Assembly (NCBI GenBank): GCA_014656495.1
Contig: BNCN01000019.1
Coordinates: forward strand, 25,690-89,689
DNA: 64,000 bases
DNA from: Comamonas sp. KCTC 72670
Lineage (GTDB): Bacteria; Myxococcota; Myxococcia; Myxococcales; Myxococcaceae
Direction of reading: 5' to 3'
Every line of letters begins with the position of its first letter. Within the stretch, counting starts at the first letter, position 1. The notes below the pieces were generated by a model. That model had not been told where the DNA came from. It did not search any database and worked only from the letters and a program-made list of their open reading frames with translations. Position numbers and translations under genes: made by a program. Positions 17,601 to 26,245 of the stretch are shown here, one piece after another.

Positions 17601-18371
17601 ATGCCTGGGCGTGACCACGACAAGAACGACGTGCTGGAGTCGCCCTGGCTGTCGCAGCAGGCCATGGCGCAGCTCTTCCGTGGCGAGCTGAGCCGCTCCG
17701 ACACGTGGCGCACGCGCCTGGACACCACCACCAACTGGGCGCTCACGACGACGGCGGCGGTCATCTCCTTCGGCTTCGCGTCCTCGCAGAGCTCCCACGT
17801 CACGTTCCTGGTGGGCATCTGGATGGTGGTGTCGTTCCTCCTCATCGAGGCGCGGCGCTACCGGTACTACGACTTGTGGAACCGCCGGGTGCGCCTGCTG
17901 GAGGACGGCTGGTGGGCCCCCATGCTGCGCCGCGAGCCCGTGGACCCGGACGCGCTGCGGGAGCTGGCGCTGGAGCTGGAGCGGCCGCAGATCCAGCTCT
18001 CGCTCTTCTCCGCCATCTCCACCCGGTTGAACCGCGCGTATGGGCCCATCCTGATGGTGCTGATGATGACGTGGTTCGTGAAGGTCTACAGCCACCCGAA
18101 GCCGCCCGTGGACTTCAACGAGTTCCTGCTGCGCGCTGGCGTGGCCTGGATTCCGGGCGAGGTGGTGACGGCCATCCTGCTGATGCTGACCCTCACGGCG
18201 TCCTACCTGTTCTTCTCGTCCTTCTTCGTCCGGGCGCCCCTGGGCGAGCTGCGCACGCGGCCTCGGGGACGGCGGGCCGCGCTGTGGGAGTCCTTCTACC
18301 GGCCCTACGCCATCCACACGCGACGCCGGCCCACCCGGCGCCCCCGCCCGTCGTCCTCGGCCGAGCACTGA
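17601..18371 (+). CDS. DUF2270 integral membrane protein
   Basis: 256 residues. The signature RLDTTTNWALTTTAAVISFGF followed by LLIEARRYRYYDLWNRRVRLLE is the conserved DUF2270 core. Four hydrophobic segments are visible at roughly residues 45-65, 70-90, 145-165 and 190-215, separated by a cytoplasmic arginine-rich loop, and the tail is strongly basic. The function of the family is unknown; it is widespread in myxobacteria, archaea and other bacteria. ATG 17601 sits right after AGAGAAGG. It diverges from the hybrid kinase gene across about 125 bp, so shared regulation is possible but not shown. Confidence 0.85.
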   Translation: MPGRDHDKNDVLESPWLSQQAMAQLFRGELSRSDTWRTRLDTTTNWALTTTAAVISFGFASSQSSHVTFLVGIWMVVSFLLIEARRYRYYDLWNRRVRLLEDGWWAPMLRREPVDPDALRELALELERPQIQLSLFSAISTRLNRAYGPILMVLMMTWFVKVYSHPKPPVDFNEFLLRAGVAWIPGEVVTAILLMLTLTASYLFFSSFFVRAPLGELRTRPRGRRAALWESFYRPYAIHTRRRPTRRPRPSSSAEH

Positions 18372-18517
18372 GCCACCCCGGCGGGCGACGCCCCGGCCGA
18401 ACGGCGCCCGGAGGCCGGCCAAGGGTGCGCCTTCCTCATGGCCGCCATGCCTCCGGCTGAATCCCGGGTGTTTTCGTTCTTTCGACGACAGGGAAATTGT
18501 GCTGTGAATCCGCACCC

Positions 18518-19522
18518 ATGGCGAACACCCGCACTGTCACGATCATCAACGGCGATGGCATCGGCCCCGAAGTCATGGCGGCCACCGTGCGCGTCCTCGA
18601 GGCGCTCAAGGTCCCGCTCGATTTCGAGTACAAGGACGCAGGCACGGAGGTGGTGGCCAAGTACGGCACCAACCTGCCTCACGAGACGGTGGAGGCGGTG
18701 CTGCGCAGCGGTATCGCGCTCAAGGGCCCCACGGGCACCGTGGTGGGCGGCGGTCTGCCGTCGGCCAACGTCGGCCTGCGCAAGCGGCTGGACCTGTACT
18801 CCTCGCTGCGCCCCGTGAAGAGCGTCCCGAACGTGAAGACGCGCTACGAGGGCGTGGACCTCGTCGTGGTGCGCGAGAACACGGAGAGCCTCTACGCCGG
18901 CCTGGAGCACATCATCGTCCCGGGCGTCGTGGAGTCGCTGAAGATCATCACCGAGAAGGCCTCCACGCGGATCGCCCGCTTCGCCTTCGAACACGCCCGC
19001 AAGCACGGCCGCAAGAAGGTCACCGCCGTGCACAAGGCGAACATCATGAAGCTGTCGGACGGTCTGTTCCTGGACTGCTGCCGCAAGGTCGGCCGTGAGT
19101 TCCCGGAGGTCACCTACGAGGAGGTCATCATCGACAACCTCTGCATGCAGTTGGTGAAGGACCCGACCCGCTTCGACGTGCTGGTGGCGGAGAACTTCTA
19201 CGGCGACGTGCTCAGCGACCTGTGCGCGGGCCTCGTCGGCGGCCTGGGCGTCGTCCCCGGCGCGAACATCGGCGAGCGCACCGCCGTCTTCGAGGCCGTG
19301 CACGGCACCGCCCCGGACATCGCGGGCAAGGGCATCGCGAACCCCACCGCGCTGATGATGTCCGCGGTGATGATGCTGGACTACCTGGAGATGGGCGAGG
19401 CGGCGCGCAGCATGGAGAACGCCATCTGGAAGGTGTACAGCTCCGGCGAGGTTCGCACGGGCGACATCGGTGGCAAGGCCACCACCCGCGAGTTCACCGA
19501 CGCCATCATCGCCGCGCTGTAG
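18518..19522 (+). CDS. NAD-dependent isocitrate dehydrogenase (isocitrate/isopropylmalate dehydrogenase family)
   Basis: 334 residues, the length of NAD-type isocitrate and isopropylmalate dehydrogenases. Visible motifs: IINGDGIGPEVM at the start, RENTESLYAGLEH (substrate binding; the S and the absence of an LeuB-type loop favour isocitrate), KANIMKLSDGLFLD, the metal-binding DVLVAENFYGDVLSDLCAGLVGGLGV, and EAVHGTAPDIAGKGIANPTAL for the NAD-binding part. It oxidises isocitrate to 2-oxoglutarate in the TCA cycle. A leuB assignment is less likely. The start ATG 18518 follows a stretch without a strong ribosome site. A canonical intrinsic terminator follows, so it is monocistronic. Confidence 0.9.
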   Translation: MANTRTVTIINGDGIGPEVMAATVRVLEALKVPLDFEYKDAGTEVVAKYGTNLPHETVEAVLRSGIALKGPTGTVVGGGLPSANVGLRKRLDLYSSLRPVKSVPNVKTRYEGVDLVVVRENTESLYAGLEHIIVPGVVESLKIITEKASTRIARFAFEHARKHGRKKVTAVHKANIMKLSDGLFLDCCRKVGREFPEVTYEEVIIDNLCMQLVKDPTRFDVLVAENFYGDVLSDLCAGLVGGLGVVPGANIGERTAVFEAVHGTAPDIAGKGIANPTALMMSAVMMLDYLEMGEAARSMENAIWKVYSSGEVRTGDIGGKATTREFTDAIIAAL

Positions 19523-19550
19523 TCGTCGCGGCGCAGACGGTTGTCACACG

Positions 19551-19585
19551 AAGCCCGGGCGCCTTCACGGCGGCCCGGGCTTTTT
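19551..19585 (+). terminator. Intrinsic terminator after isocitrate dehydrogenase
   Basis: AAGCCCGGGC pairs with GCCCGGGCTT across a 12-base loop, followed by a run of five T. This is the clearest Rho-independent terminator in the window, 28 bp past the stop codon. Confidence 0.9.
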
Positions 19586-19601
19586 CGTGCCTGGGAAGGG
19601 G

Positions 19602-19709
19602 CTACACCTTGGACGCCTTCTCGTCGATGCAGCGGGGGAGCTTCGTTGCCACCAGCAGAAGATACTGGTCCGGGTGGCCCTTGATGGTCACGATGAGGCT
19701 CCAATCCAT
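19602..19709 (-). pseudogene. Short ORF, possible gene remnant
   Basis: Between the terminator and the lipoprotein gene the minus strand reads 35 residues, MDWSLIVTIKGHPDQYLL and onward to CIDEKASKV, with protein-like composition. The frame is open upstream only to a TGA, has no other start and no ribosome site, so it looks like the C-terminal remnant of a larger gene rather than an intact one. Not assigned to a family. Confidence 0.3.
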
Positions 19710-19766
19710 GAGTACCGCGCGCCACGAGCCTGTTGAGCCCTGGTCCTTTCATGGCGACCTTCTCAT

Positions 19767-20288
19767 TTACCGGTTTGTGTCCAAGCTTTCCGGTTGGCAA
19801 TGCACTGGCACGGAAGGAGCGGTGCCCGTGTCCGGAGGAGGCACTGCTGGAGGGAATGCATTCTGATTCGGTGACGCTGAATGGTCCTCACTTGTTGGAG
19901 TCGGAGCCTTTGCGATCACCTCGCCCTGGGACGTCACCGCATAGACTTCCCACCAGTCGAGGACACGTCCGCTCGGGCCGCCACAGCGGTCAAAACGCTG
20001 GTCCACAACAACGAAGTACAAGCCCTGCGTCGACGCTGCGAAGACGGACACATCCATTCCCCGCTCCGGGCTTGAGCATCCCGCGAACAGGTTGGGAAAG
20101 GGGTTGGTTCTCACCACCTCACGGATGGCACCTGCGGCAGCCAGCGCTGCGCCTGCCTCGCTGGGCTCGACAATGGTTCTCGCCGAATGATTGTTCGGCC
20201 ACGGAACCTCGCCCTTCCAAGCGGGTGCAGTCGTGGCGCAGCCGTGAAGCACCATGACGAGCCCTGCCACCGTCAGCGCCTTGAACAT
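19767..20288 (-). CDS. Hypothetical lipoprotein
   Basis: 173 residues with an N-terminal signal MFKALTVAGLVMVLHGC, whose lipobox LHGC acylates cysteine 17. The mature domain has a Trp-rich strand (APAWKGEVPWPNN), a helix AGAALAAAGAIREVVRTNPFPNLF, a pair of cysteines (FAGCSSPERG and RFDRCGG) and strands GLYFVVVDQRF and WWEVYAVTSQGEVI. The last 50 residues are proline-rich and low-complexity. No family recognised; a compact domain of about 95 residues at the outer membrane is likely. It lies downstream of, and in the same direction as, a lipoprotein and a DUF2381 gene. Confidence 0.65.
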   Translation of the reverse strand: MFKALTVAGLVMVLHGCATTAPAWKGEVPWPNNHSARTIVEPSEAGAALAAAGAIREVVRTNPFPNLFAGCSSPERGMDVSVFAASTQGLYFVVVDQRFDRCGGPSGRVLDWWEVYAVTSQGEVIAKAPTPTSEDHSASPNQNAFPPAVPPPDTGTAPSVPVHCQPESLDTNR

Positions 20289-20385
20289 CTTCTACCTGCG
20301 CAGGCTGGTGGCGGCAGCCATGGCTGTCCACCGCGTGAGGGCCGTGCGGGCAACACCCCTAGGAGTGGTCAACCCAACGAGCGAG

Positions 20386-20883
20386 TCACCGGAAGGCATC
20401 GACGATGGCAACGGCCGCCATGGAGCCATCAAGAATGGCCGTGCCCGGCTTCGACTCGGGTCGCTTCCGCAGTTGGTCGTCACTGAGTCGTGCCACCGCA
20501 CAGATCGGAACCTTGTCACCATCCGGAGGGTAGGCCTCATAGTATCGGATGACCACCTGCGGACCGCTCGTCCAGACCTGCCCGTACAAGCGGGTCGTCG
20601 TCTCCAAAATGCCCATATCGCGCATGAGGACGCTTTCGACCGGGCCATCGTAGAGGGTGATGCGGCGAGACCTCATCTGGTTCGCATCGAGTTCAACCAA
20701 CGAGGAATCCCCAACGCGCAGCCGCAAGATTCGCATCGTCTTCAGAGCATCTTCCGAGCACTCTTGCAGTCCCGGAGTACCGTCAGAGCGCAGCGCAACG
20801 CCTCCGGCCGTGGTGCAGCCGGAAGTCGTGGCGAGCAGGACGGCAGTAATGCTCATCAGAGCGGTGGTGCGCATGACCGGCAT
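20386..20883 (-). CDS. Hypothetical lipoprotein next to DUF2381
   Basis: 165 residues; signal MRTTALMSITAVLLATTSGC with lipobox TSGC. ATG 20883 or the in-frame ATG 20874, which begins the signal peptide directly, could be used. The body has RILRLRVGDSSLVELDANQMRS, a TTRLYGQVWTSGPQVVIRYYE strand region and a PICAVARLSDDQLRKRPESKPG helix; the cysteine pair (QEC, PIC) may form a disulfide. No family recognised. The gene starts 2 bp after the stop of the DUF2381 gene, so the two form a tight operon and probably function together in the envelope. Confidence 0.7.
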   Translation of the reverse strand: MPVMRTTALMSITAVLLATTSGCTTAGGVALRSDGTPGLQECSEDALKTMRILRLRVGDSSLVELDANQMRSRRITLYDGPVESVLMRDMGILETTTRLYGQVWTSGPQVVIRYYEAYPPDGDKVPICAVARLSDDQLRKRPESKPGTAILDGSMAAVAIVDAFR

Positions 20884-20885
20884 TT

Positions 20886-21830
20886 CTACTGCCGAATCAG
20901 GGTGCGATCCATCCTCACCACGAGCTGCTGGTTCCCGTCAGATCGAAAAATCTGAAGGGCAAGGTCCACGAGCTGCCCGTCTTTTTCAAAGGCGCTCTTG
21001 TCCGCCACGACCGCGATGGTTCCTGACTGCCCCGGGGAAATCGCAGAACGCGTCATCCGAAGTGCGAAGGGCTGCTTCGTGTAGCCTGTCAGGTCGCGCG
21101 TCAGGTAGGCACCCGCGAACTCCCAGGTGTCGCCATGGTGGATGTTCTTGAGGGTGATGAGTGCTGCCGCTTTGCCGGGCCCTGAGAAGACCTCGACGAG
21201 CATCTCCATATCCGGATCCTTCGGGCGGGCAGCCACTACGAATCGAAATGGCGTCTTCTTCGCGTGTCCGTTCGCAAGGAGCGTTGCGTAGGCATGATCG
21301 ACGGAGTTCTCTTCCTTGCGGTAGCGCCCATTCTCTTCAGCAAGCGTGTCGTTCTTCTTGAGTGCATCCATCAGGGCCGCACGCATGGCCGCATAGCTCT
21401 CCCTGTCTTGGAACACGTCGACCTGCTGGTCCAGAACCGGTGGCCACTCCCCGTCCCGCTTGCGCCAAGGAGGCCTCACGAGGAACGGGATTTCAGTCCC
21501 ATCCACCAGTGTCACGAGCAAGGGGATTCCTTCGTCCCTGTTGAGGTCACGAATGGGTTCGAGGAGCACCTTGTTGCGCACCACCACCAGCGGTTCGAGT
21601 CGGCCTTCCCAACCCATCATCTTCGTCTTGCCTGGCTCTACCCATTGCTCGAACCGCAGCGTCGTGACCATCTGTCCCTTCACGTAGATGGAGTGAGTGC
21701 CGTCGGCAGGGTGCTCGGAGAGCATGATGGGCCGAACAAAGGGCGTGTCACGCTCGTCACTGGCCTGAGCGGATGACGAAACCGCGAGCACGAAAAGCAG
21801 GACAGTTCGGATGGGCAGGCGCGTTCGCAT
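20886..21830 (-). CDS. DUF2381 family protein (Myxococcus paralogous family)
   Basis: 314 residues from ATG 21830, which begins a Sec signal peptide (RTVLLFVLAVSSSAQA, cleavage after SAQA). The body has the DUF2381 pattern: N-terminal SEHPADGTHSIYVKGQMVTTLRF, VLLEPIRDLNRDEGIPLLVTLVDGTEIPFLV, then helices and a late beta region (QPFALRMTRSAISPGQSGTIAVVADKSAF), ending in QQLVVRMDRTLIRQ. The family was first described as a Myxococcus xanthus paralogous family and is found mainly in myxobacteria; function unknown, periplasmic. It is the first gene of the group with two lipoprotein genes. This gene is one of the stronger pointers to the host lineage. Confidence 0.85.
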   Translation of the reverse strand: MRTRLPIRTVLLFVLAVSSSAQASDERDTPFVRPIMLSEHPADGTHSIYVKGQMVTTLRFEQWVEPGKTKMMGWEGRLEPLVVVRNKVLLEPIRDLNRDEGIPLLVTLVDGTEIPFLVRPPWRKRDGEWPPVLDQQVDVFQDRESYAAMRAALMDALKKNDTLAEENGRYRKEENSVDHAYATLLANGHAKKTPFRFVVAARPKDPDMEMLVEVFSGPGKAAALITLKNIHHGDTWEFAGAYLTRDLTGYTKQPFALRMTRSAISPGQSGTIAVVADKSAFEKDGQLVDLALQIFRSDGNQQLVVRMDRTLIRQ

Positions 21831-22042
21831 GTCCTGCCCAACGTTATAGGATGGGCGTTGGGTATCCAACCCCGTGCGTCACGCATCTGGAGTGCTGGCC
21901 ATCGCGCGACTTGAGCCGCCCACGAGATGCCAGCGGCAATGCGACGGGCCCAGCCACACGCCACCCGAGATGGCCGAACTCGGAAAAGCGGGAGACAACA
22001 TGGCCCTCAGCGCGCCCCGGGGTGACGCACCCGAGGGGTGAT

Positions 22043-22432
22043 TCAGCCCACCGTCACCTTGCGCACGCCCCGGGCCTCCAGCAGCGCGGGGAGCCGCTCA
22101 CGCTGGTCGCCCTGGAGCACCAGCGTGTCGTCCTCCACCACGCCGCCGCAGCCGAGCGAGTTCTTCAGCGCCTTGAGCCACGCCTCGCGCTGAGACGCGG
22201 GCAGCTCCAGGTGCTCCACCACCGTGACTTCCTTGCCGCCACGACCCTTGCGCTCCATCCGCACCACCGCGCGCGCGGGGCCCTTGGGCTCGGCCTTCAC
22301 CGGAGCAGCCGCCACGGGCACCGCGGGCGCCTGGGGCAGCGCCTCACGCTGCGCCGACAACGCGGCGAACGGATTGTTGAACGGAGCCGCCGGTGCCGCG
22401 GGCGGCTCCGCCTTCTTGTCACGCTTGCCCAT
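22043..22432 (-). CDS. SUI1/YciH family translation initiation factor-like protein
   Basis: 129 residues. The N-terminal ~50 residues are alanine- and proline-rich and probably disordered. Residues about 55-129 form a SUI1/eIF1 fold (RMERKGRGGKEVTVVEHLEL, LGCGGVVEDDTLVLQGDQRERLPALLEARG). The GCGG turn and the final ARGVRKVTVG are typical of bacterial YciH proteins. The role is thought to be fidelity at translation initiation, but bacterial members are poorly characterised. It follows the VKOR-DsbA gene on the same strand after an 18-bp gap, so it is probably in that operon. Confidence 0.88.
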   Translation of the reverse strand: MGKRDKKAEPPAAPAAPFNNPFAALSAQREALPQAPAVPVAAAPVKAEPKGPARAVVRMERKGRGGKEVTVVEHLELPASQREAWLKALKNSLGCGGVVEDDTLVLQGDQRERLPALLEARGVRKVTVG

Positions 22433-22450
22433 TGCGCGAGCCCAACGTCC

Positions 22451-23857
22451 TCAGTGGTTGTGACCCGCGTGGTCGTCGTGACCACCGGCCGGACGCGGAC
22501 GCGGCGGCGGCAGCACGCTGAACGCGGGAGCGCTCGGGTTGCCGTCCGCCATCACCAGCGCATACAGGAACGGCGCCGAGGGCATCGCCTCACGGCCATT
22601 CACCAGCACCAGCGGCGTGCCCTGGATGTGGTGGCGCATGGCGTAGCGGGAGTCCTCCTGGAGCTTCGCCGCCGTGGCCGGGCTGCTCATGCACACCTCG
22701 AGCTGCGAGCGCGGCACCGAGCCCGACGAGGCAATCTCCACCGCCCGCTCCGTGTCCAACACCGCCTGCGCGGCGAACATCTTCTCGCGCAGCTCCCAGT
22801 AGTCCGGCGCCCCCTCCAGGCAGATCTGCGCGCGCGCCGCCACGCAGCGCACGCTGGGCGCATCCGGGCCCCGGCGCGGAATCGCCGGGTTGCACGCGCC
22901 ATCCAGCGGGAACTGCCGCGCCTCCAGCGACAGCTTCCCTTCGGGCACGCGCTTCTTCAGCGCGGACAGCTCCTCCACCAGCGACTTGCAGTGGGGGCAC
23001 TTGCTGTCCGTCCACTCGACGATCTTCACCGGCGCGTCCACCGGACCGTAGCGGTGCCGCGCGGGCGCGGCGGCCGGCTGCGGCGTCTCGGCGCGGTACG
23101 CGGCCAGCGCGTCCGACAGGAACTGCTGGTGCTGCGGCGGCAGCGAGCGAAGGAACTCCTCCAGCGACGCGGGCGGAGGCGGCGTCTCGCGCGGCGTCAC
23201 CCCCGGCAGCGGCGTGCTCGCCACCGGCGGCGCGGGCGGCAGCAGCGAGGCCCCCGAGGCATCCGACGCCTTGGGCGTGGCCCGGCCCGGCATCAGCGCC
23301 GCGACGAAGACGGCGGCCGTGATGCCCACCGTCCACTTCAGCGAGGCGCCCCACTCGCCCGCGCCCGGCAGCACCGGCCCGGGCAGCCCCTTCACCGCCA
23401 CGCCCGCGAACACCGCCACCAACGCGTACGTCGCGAGGCACGTGGGGCACATCGCGCCCGACTGGGCGCTCGCCACGCCGAAGACGACCACGGACACGAT
23501 GCCCGCAGCGGCCACCAGGCGCAGGCCATTGGCGGCCGGACGCACGTCCTTGCCCGCGCTCGCCCACGTCAGGAACAGCGCGGACAGGCCCACCGCGGCC
23601 AGACCCCACACGAGCCCCAGACCCGCGACGGGGATGCCCACCAGCTCATGCACGCGGCTGGCGAAGGCGGAGTTCCACACCGTCTCGCAGTTCACCGTCT
23701 CGGAGAAACCGCACGAGGTGGCGCCGCCGCCGCGCAGGGTGAGGAGCTGCATCCACTGGTAGATGGCGAGGCCACTCACCGCGAGGCCCAGGACCAGCAG
23801 CGCCAACGCGCCGCGAGTCGCCACGGGAGTGGGCGAGGAGGAAGACTTCGAGCTCAT
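22451..23857 (-). CDS. VKOR-DsbA fusion thiol-disulfide oxidoreductase with His-rich tail
   Basis: 468 residues. Residues about 15-190 form an integral membrane vitamin K epoxide reductase domain of four or five helices, with the loop cysteines SCGFSETVNC and the redox motif CPTC at 137-140. After an alanine/proline linker, a periplasmic thioredoxin/DsbA-like domain holds CPHC at 287-290 and the cis-proline in QGTPLVLVNG. VKOR re-oxidises the DsbA-type domain using quinone, so the fusion is a self-contained disulfide-forming system. The C-terminus ends GGHDDHAGHNH, a metal-binding-like tail. The cupin gene upstream overlaps by 4 bp. Confidence 0.93.
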   Translation of the reverse strand: MSSKSSSSPTPVATRGALALLVLGLAVSGLAIYQWMQLLTLRGGGATSCGFSETVNCETVWNSAFASRVHELVGIPVAGLGLVWGLAAVGLSALFLTWASAGKDVRPAANGLRLVAAAGIVSVVVFGVASAQSGAMCPTCLATYALVAVFAGVAVKGLPGPVLPGAGEWGASLKWTVGITAAVFVAALMPGRATPKASDASGASLLPPAPPVASTPLPGVTPRETPPPPASLEEFLRSLPPQHQQFLSDALAAYRAETPQPAAAPARHRYGPVDAPVKIVEWTDSKCPHCKSLVEELSALKKRVPEGKLSLEARQFPLDGACNPAIPRRGPDAPSVRCVAARAQICLEGAPDYWELREKMFAAQAVLDTERAVEIASSGSVPRSQLEVCMSSPATAAKLQEDSRYAMRHHIQGTPLVLVNGREAMPSAPFLYALVMADGNPSAPAFSVLPPPRPRPAGGHDDHAGHNH

Positions 23858-24180
23858 GCATGCTCCGGGGGCGGGGTCATCAAAACGAGGAGGCGGGCGG
23901 CATCGGGGCCGTCATTGGTGACGCCGTGCTCGGCGCCCGCTGGGGCGAAAATGGCGGCGCCGGGGCCGTGGACTTCCTCTTCGGCCCCCACGCGGAACCG
24001 GCAGCGGCCGTCGAGGACGACATACACCTTGTCCGACGCCGCATGGTGGTGGGGCTTCTGTGCCTGCCCAGGCTGAAGGCAGTACACGTCCAGGAAGAAA
24101 CGGCCGGACTGGAAGACGTTGTGCTTCAGGAGCTTCTCTGGCGAGAAGTCCTGGAAGGACGACAGGTGCTTCACATCCAT
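23854..24180 (-). CDS. Cupin-domain protein
   Basis: 108 residues, a single cupin barrel. The metal ligands are in QKPHHHAASDKVYVVLDG (cupin motif 1, His-x-His and an aspartate in the glutamate position) and PAGAEHGVTN (motif 2 histidine). The gene's stop overlaps the start of the VKOR-DsbA gene by 4 bp (ATGA), so the two are translated together. A role in redox or small-molecule sensing is possible; the substrate is unknown. It diverges from the YgfZ-like gene (38-bp spacer), so promoters for both must be packed into or beyond that spacer. Confidence 0.87.
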   Translation of the reverse strand: MDVKHLSSFQDFSPEKLLKHNVFQSGRFFLDVYCLQPGQAQKPHHHAASDKVYVVLDGRCRFRVGAEEEVHGPGAAIFAPAGAEHGVTNDGPDAARLLVLMTPPPEHA

Positions 24181-24218
24181 CGTGGCATTCGCTCCTTCGC
24201 CTCTATATAGCGACGGAC

Positions 24219-25289
24219 ATGGAACCGCTGTCTCTGCATTTTCTTCACGAGAAGGCGGGCGCCCGCTTTGGCGACGTGGGCGGCCGGGAAACCGTGGCCG
24301 GGTACGAGGACACGGAGGGAGCGTACCGGGCGGCGAAGCAGTCCGTGGCCCTCCATGATGCCTCCTACCGCGAAACCCTCCGAATCACTGGGGAGGACCG
24401 GGCCTCCTTCCTACATGGGATGGTCACCCAAGAGGTGAACAACCTGCCCGTGGGCACCGCGACCTATGCCGCCATGGTGACCGTGAAGGGGGCCATGGTG
24501 GCGGATGCCCGCATCCTCAAGCGGGAGGCGGACCTCCTGCTGGATTTGGAGCCGGGGACCGGCGCCAAGGTGCGGGACTTCCTGGACAAATACCTCATTT
24601 CCGAGGACGCCGAGCTGCACGTGGCCACGGACGAGTGGGCCCTGCTCCGGCTGCTCGGCCCCCAGACGGAGGCCGTCCTGTCCGCCGCCCTGGGCAGCCC
24701 CCATGCGCCCCTGTCCCACCACGCCACCCGGACGGCCACCCTGGCGGGCCAGGACGTCGTGCTGCTCGGGAACACCGCCATCGAAGCCCATGGGGTGGAT
24801 GTGTGGGTGCCGCGCGCAGGGTTGGAGGCCGCCTGGAATGCCCTGACGGAAGCCGGCGCCGCCCACGGCCTGAAGCCCCTGGGCTATGACACGCTGGAGC
24901 TGCTGCGCGTGGAGGCCGGCGTCCCCCGCTATGGCAAGGACATGGTGGACACCACCATTCCCCTGGAAGCCAACCTGACGAACGCCATCTCCTACAACAA
25001 GGGTTGCTACATCGGGCAGGAGGTCATCGCCCGCGCCACCTTCCGCGGCCAGATGAACCGCAAGCTGACGGGCCTGCTGCTGGGTGACGCGGACGTGGCC
25101 CCCGGTACCGAGCTGCGCCGCGGGGAGAAGAAGGTGGGCTGGCTGACCAGCGTGGTGCAGTCGCCGGTGGCGGGGCAGCGCGTGGCCCTGGGCTACGTGC
25201 ACCGCGACTCGCTGGAGCCCGGCACCGAGCTGACCCTGGCCGGAGGCACCACCACGGTGAAGGTCGCGCCGCTGCCCTTCTCCGCGTGA
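24219..25289 (+). CDS. YgfZ/GcvT-like folate-binding protein
   Basis: 356 residues. The family hallmark KGCYIGQEVIAR is present at about residue 262-273, preceded by LEANLTNAISYN. An N-terminal domain with FLHGMVTQEVNNLPVG and the C-terminal GYVHRDSLEPGTELTL barrel complete the GcvT-like fold. It lies between YgfZ (iron-sulfur assembly and repair, binds tetrahydrofolate) and aminomethyltransferase; the KGCYIGQE motif is the YgfZ mark. Start ATG 24219, 38 bp from the divergent cupin gene. Confidence 0.88.
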   Translation: MEPLSLHFLHEKAGARFGDVGGRETVAGYEDTEGAYRAAKQSVALHDASYRETLRITGEDRASFLHGMVTQEVNNLPVGTATYAAMVTVKGAMVADARILKREADLLLDLEPGTGAKVRDFLDKYLISEDAELHVATDEWALLRLLGPQTEAVLSAALGSPHAPLSHHATRTATLAGQDVVLLGNTAIEAHGVDVWVPRAGLEAAWNALTEAGAAHGLKPLGYDTLELLRVEAGVPRYGKDMVDTTIPLEANLTNAISYNKGCYIGQEVIARATFRGQMNRKLTGLLLGDADVAPGTELRRGEKKVGWLTSVVQSPVAGQRVALGYVHRDSLEPGTELTLAGGTTTVKVAPLPFSA

Positions 25290-25314
25290 AACAGACCCAG
25301 CATACTGGTGAGCC

Positions 25315-26133
25315 ATGCCTCCTGGCTCACGCCGTCCCTCGCTGCTGCTGACCACCCTGTCGCTGCTCCTGCTGTCGGCGACGGGCTGCTTCGACGTCCA
25401 GCAAGACCTCTGGATTGAACCCGGAGGCTCGGCGCGGCTGGTGGTGGACCTGGCGATGCCCAGGTCGCTGACGGCCCTGGCGAAGCTGGACGGCTCGGCG
25501 GGCACCCAAGAAGCGCTGCTGACGCAGGCGCGCGCCGTCGAGAAGGCCCTGCGAGAAGACCCGGAGGTCACCCAGGTGATGCTCCGGAACTACGAGCGGG
25601 AGGGCCAGGTCCACCTCGTCTACGACGTGACGGTGAATGACGTCACCCGGCTCCCGGACCTCTACCGCCGCGCCGCCGCGAAGCATGGCACCGGGCAGCA
25701 ATCGGCCCAGGACGCCTGGGACTTCCACATCGAGCGCCAGGGCGGAAACGTCGTCTACACCCAGCGCTTCAACCCGGAGAAGGCCCTCGCCGTGCCGCCC
25801 GGCATGGGTGACGAGCCCACGGAGCTGGCGGCCCGCGAGCTCGCGAAGGGCATGGCGAAGGCCCTGCTCGTCAACAACCGCCTCACCTTGCGCATCCACG
25901 GGCCGGGCATCGGCGAGACGAACGGTACGCTGAACGAGAAGAAGGACACCGCGGAGTGGAAGCTCAACCTCGCGGAGCTGATGGACGCGCCCCCGGCGGG
26001 TCGGGAGTTCCGCGCCGTCGTCCTCACGGGCGAGCCACTCTGGCTCTGGCCGGTCGTCCTCGGCGTGCCCCTCGCGGTGCTGCTGCTGACCCTCGCCGCC
26101 GCCAGGAAGCGGCGCGGAGTGGCCGCTCGATAG
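25315..26133 (+). CDS. Membrane lipoprotein with C-terminal transmembrane helix
   Basis: 272 residues; the signal peptide SLLLTTLSLLLLSATGC ends in the lipobox ATGC. The extracytoplasmic region begins FDVQQDLWIEPGGSARLVVDLAMP, an LppM-like beta-strand start, and contains two charged helices with LREDPEVTQVMLRNYEREGQ and RELAKGMAKALLVNN. A single helix at about 240-262 (WLWPVVLGVPLAVLLLTLAAA) and a basic cytoplasmic tail KRRG follow. So the protein is both lipidated and membrane-spanning, like LppM-type proteins. Exact role unknown. The gene begins 25 bp after the YgfZ-like gene in the same direction, so they may be co-transcribed. Confidence 0.78.
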   Translation: MPPGSRRPSLLLTTLSLLLLSATGCFDVQQDLWIEPGGSARLVVDLAMPRSLTALAKLDGSAGTQEALLTQARAVEKALREDPEVTQVMLRNYEREGQVHLVYDVTVNDVTRLPDLYRRAAAKHGTGQQSAQDAWDFHIERQGGNVVYTQRFNPEKALAVPPGMGDEPTELAARELAKGMAKALLVNNRLTLRIHGPGIGETNGTLNEKKDTAEWKLNLAELMDAPPAGREFRAVVLTGEPLWLWPVVLGVPLAVLLLTLAAARKRRGVAAR

Positions 26134-26245
26134 CACGTCTGTCCTGACTCGGCTGTCATGACAGGCCTGCCATGGCTGTCATTCCGACTGTGTCATTTCA
26201 AGGGGTTCACGCTGGAACGGGCCTTGCTCATGCAAGCGTCCGAGC

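Noticed and set aside
15733..17691. 652-residue open frame on the plus strand across the hybrid kinase
   Set aside because: The kinase motifs lie on the other strand. This one is Arg/His/Leu-rich and has no motif.
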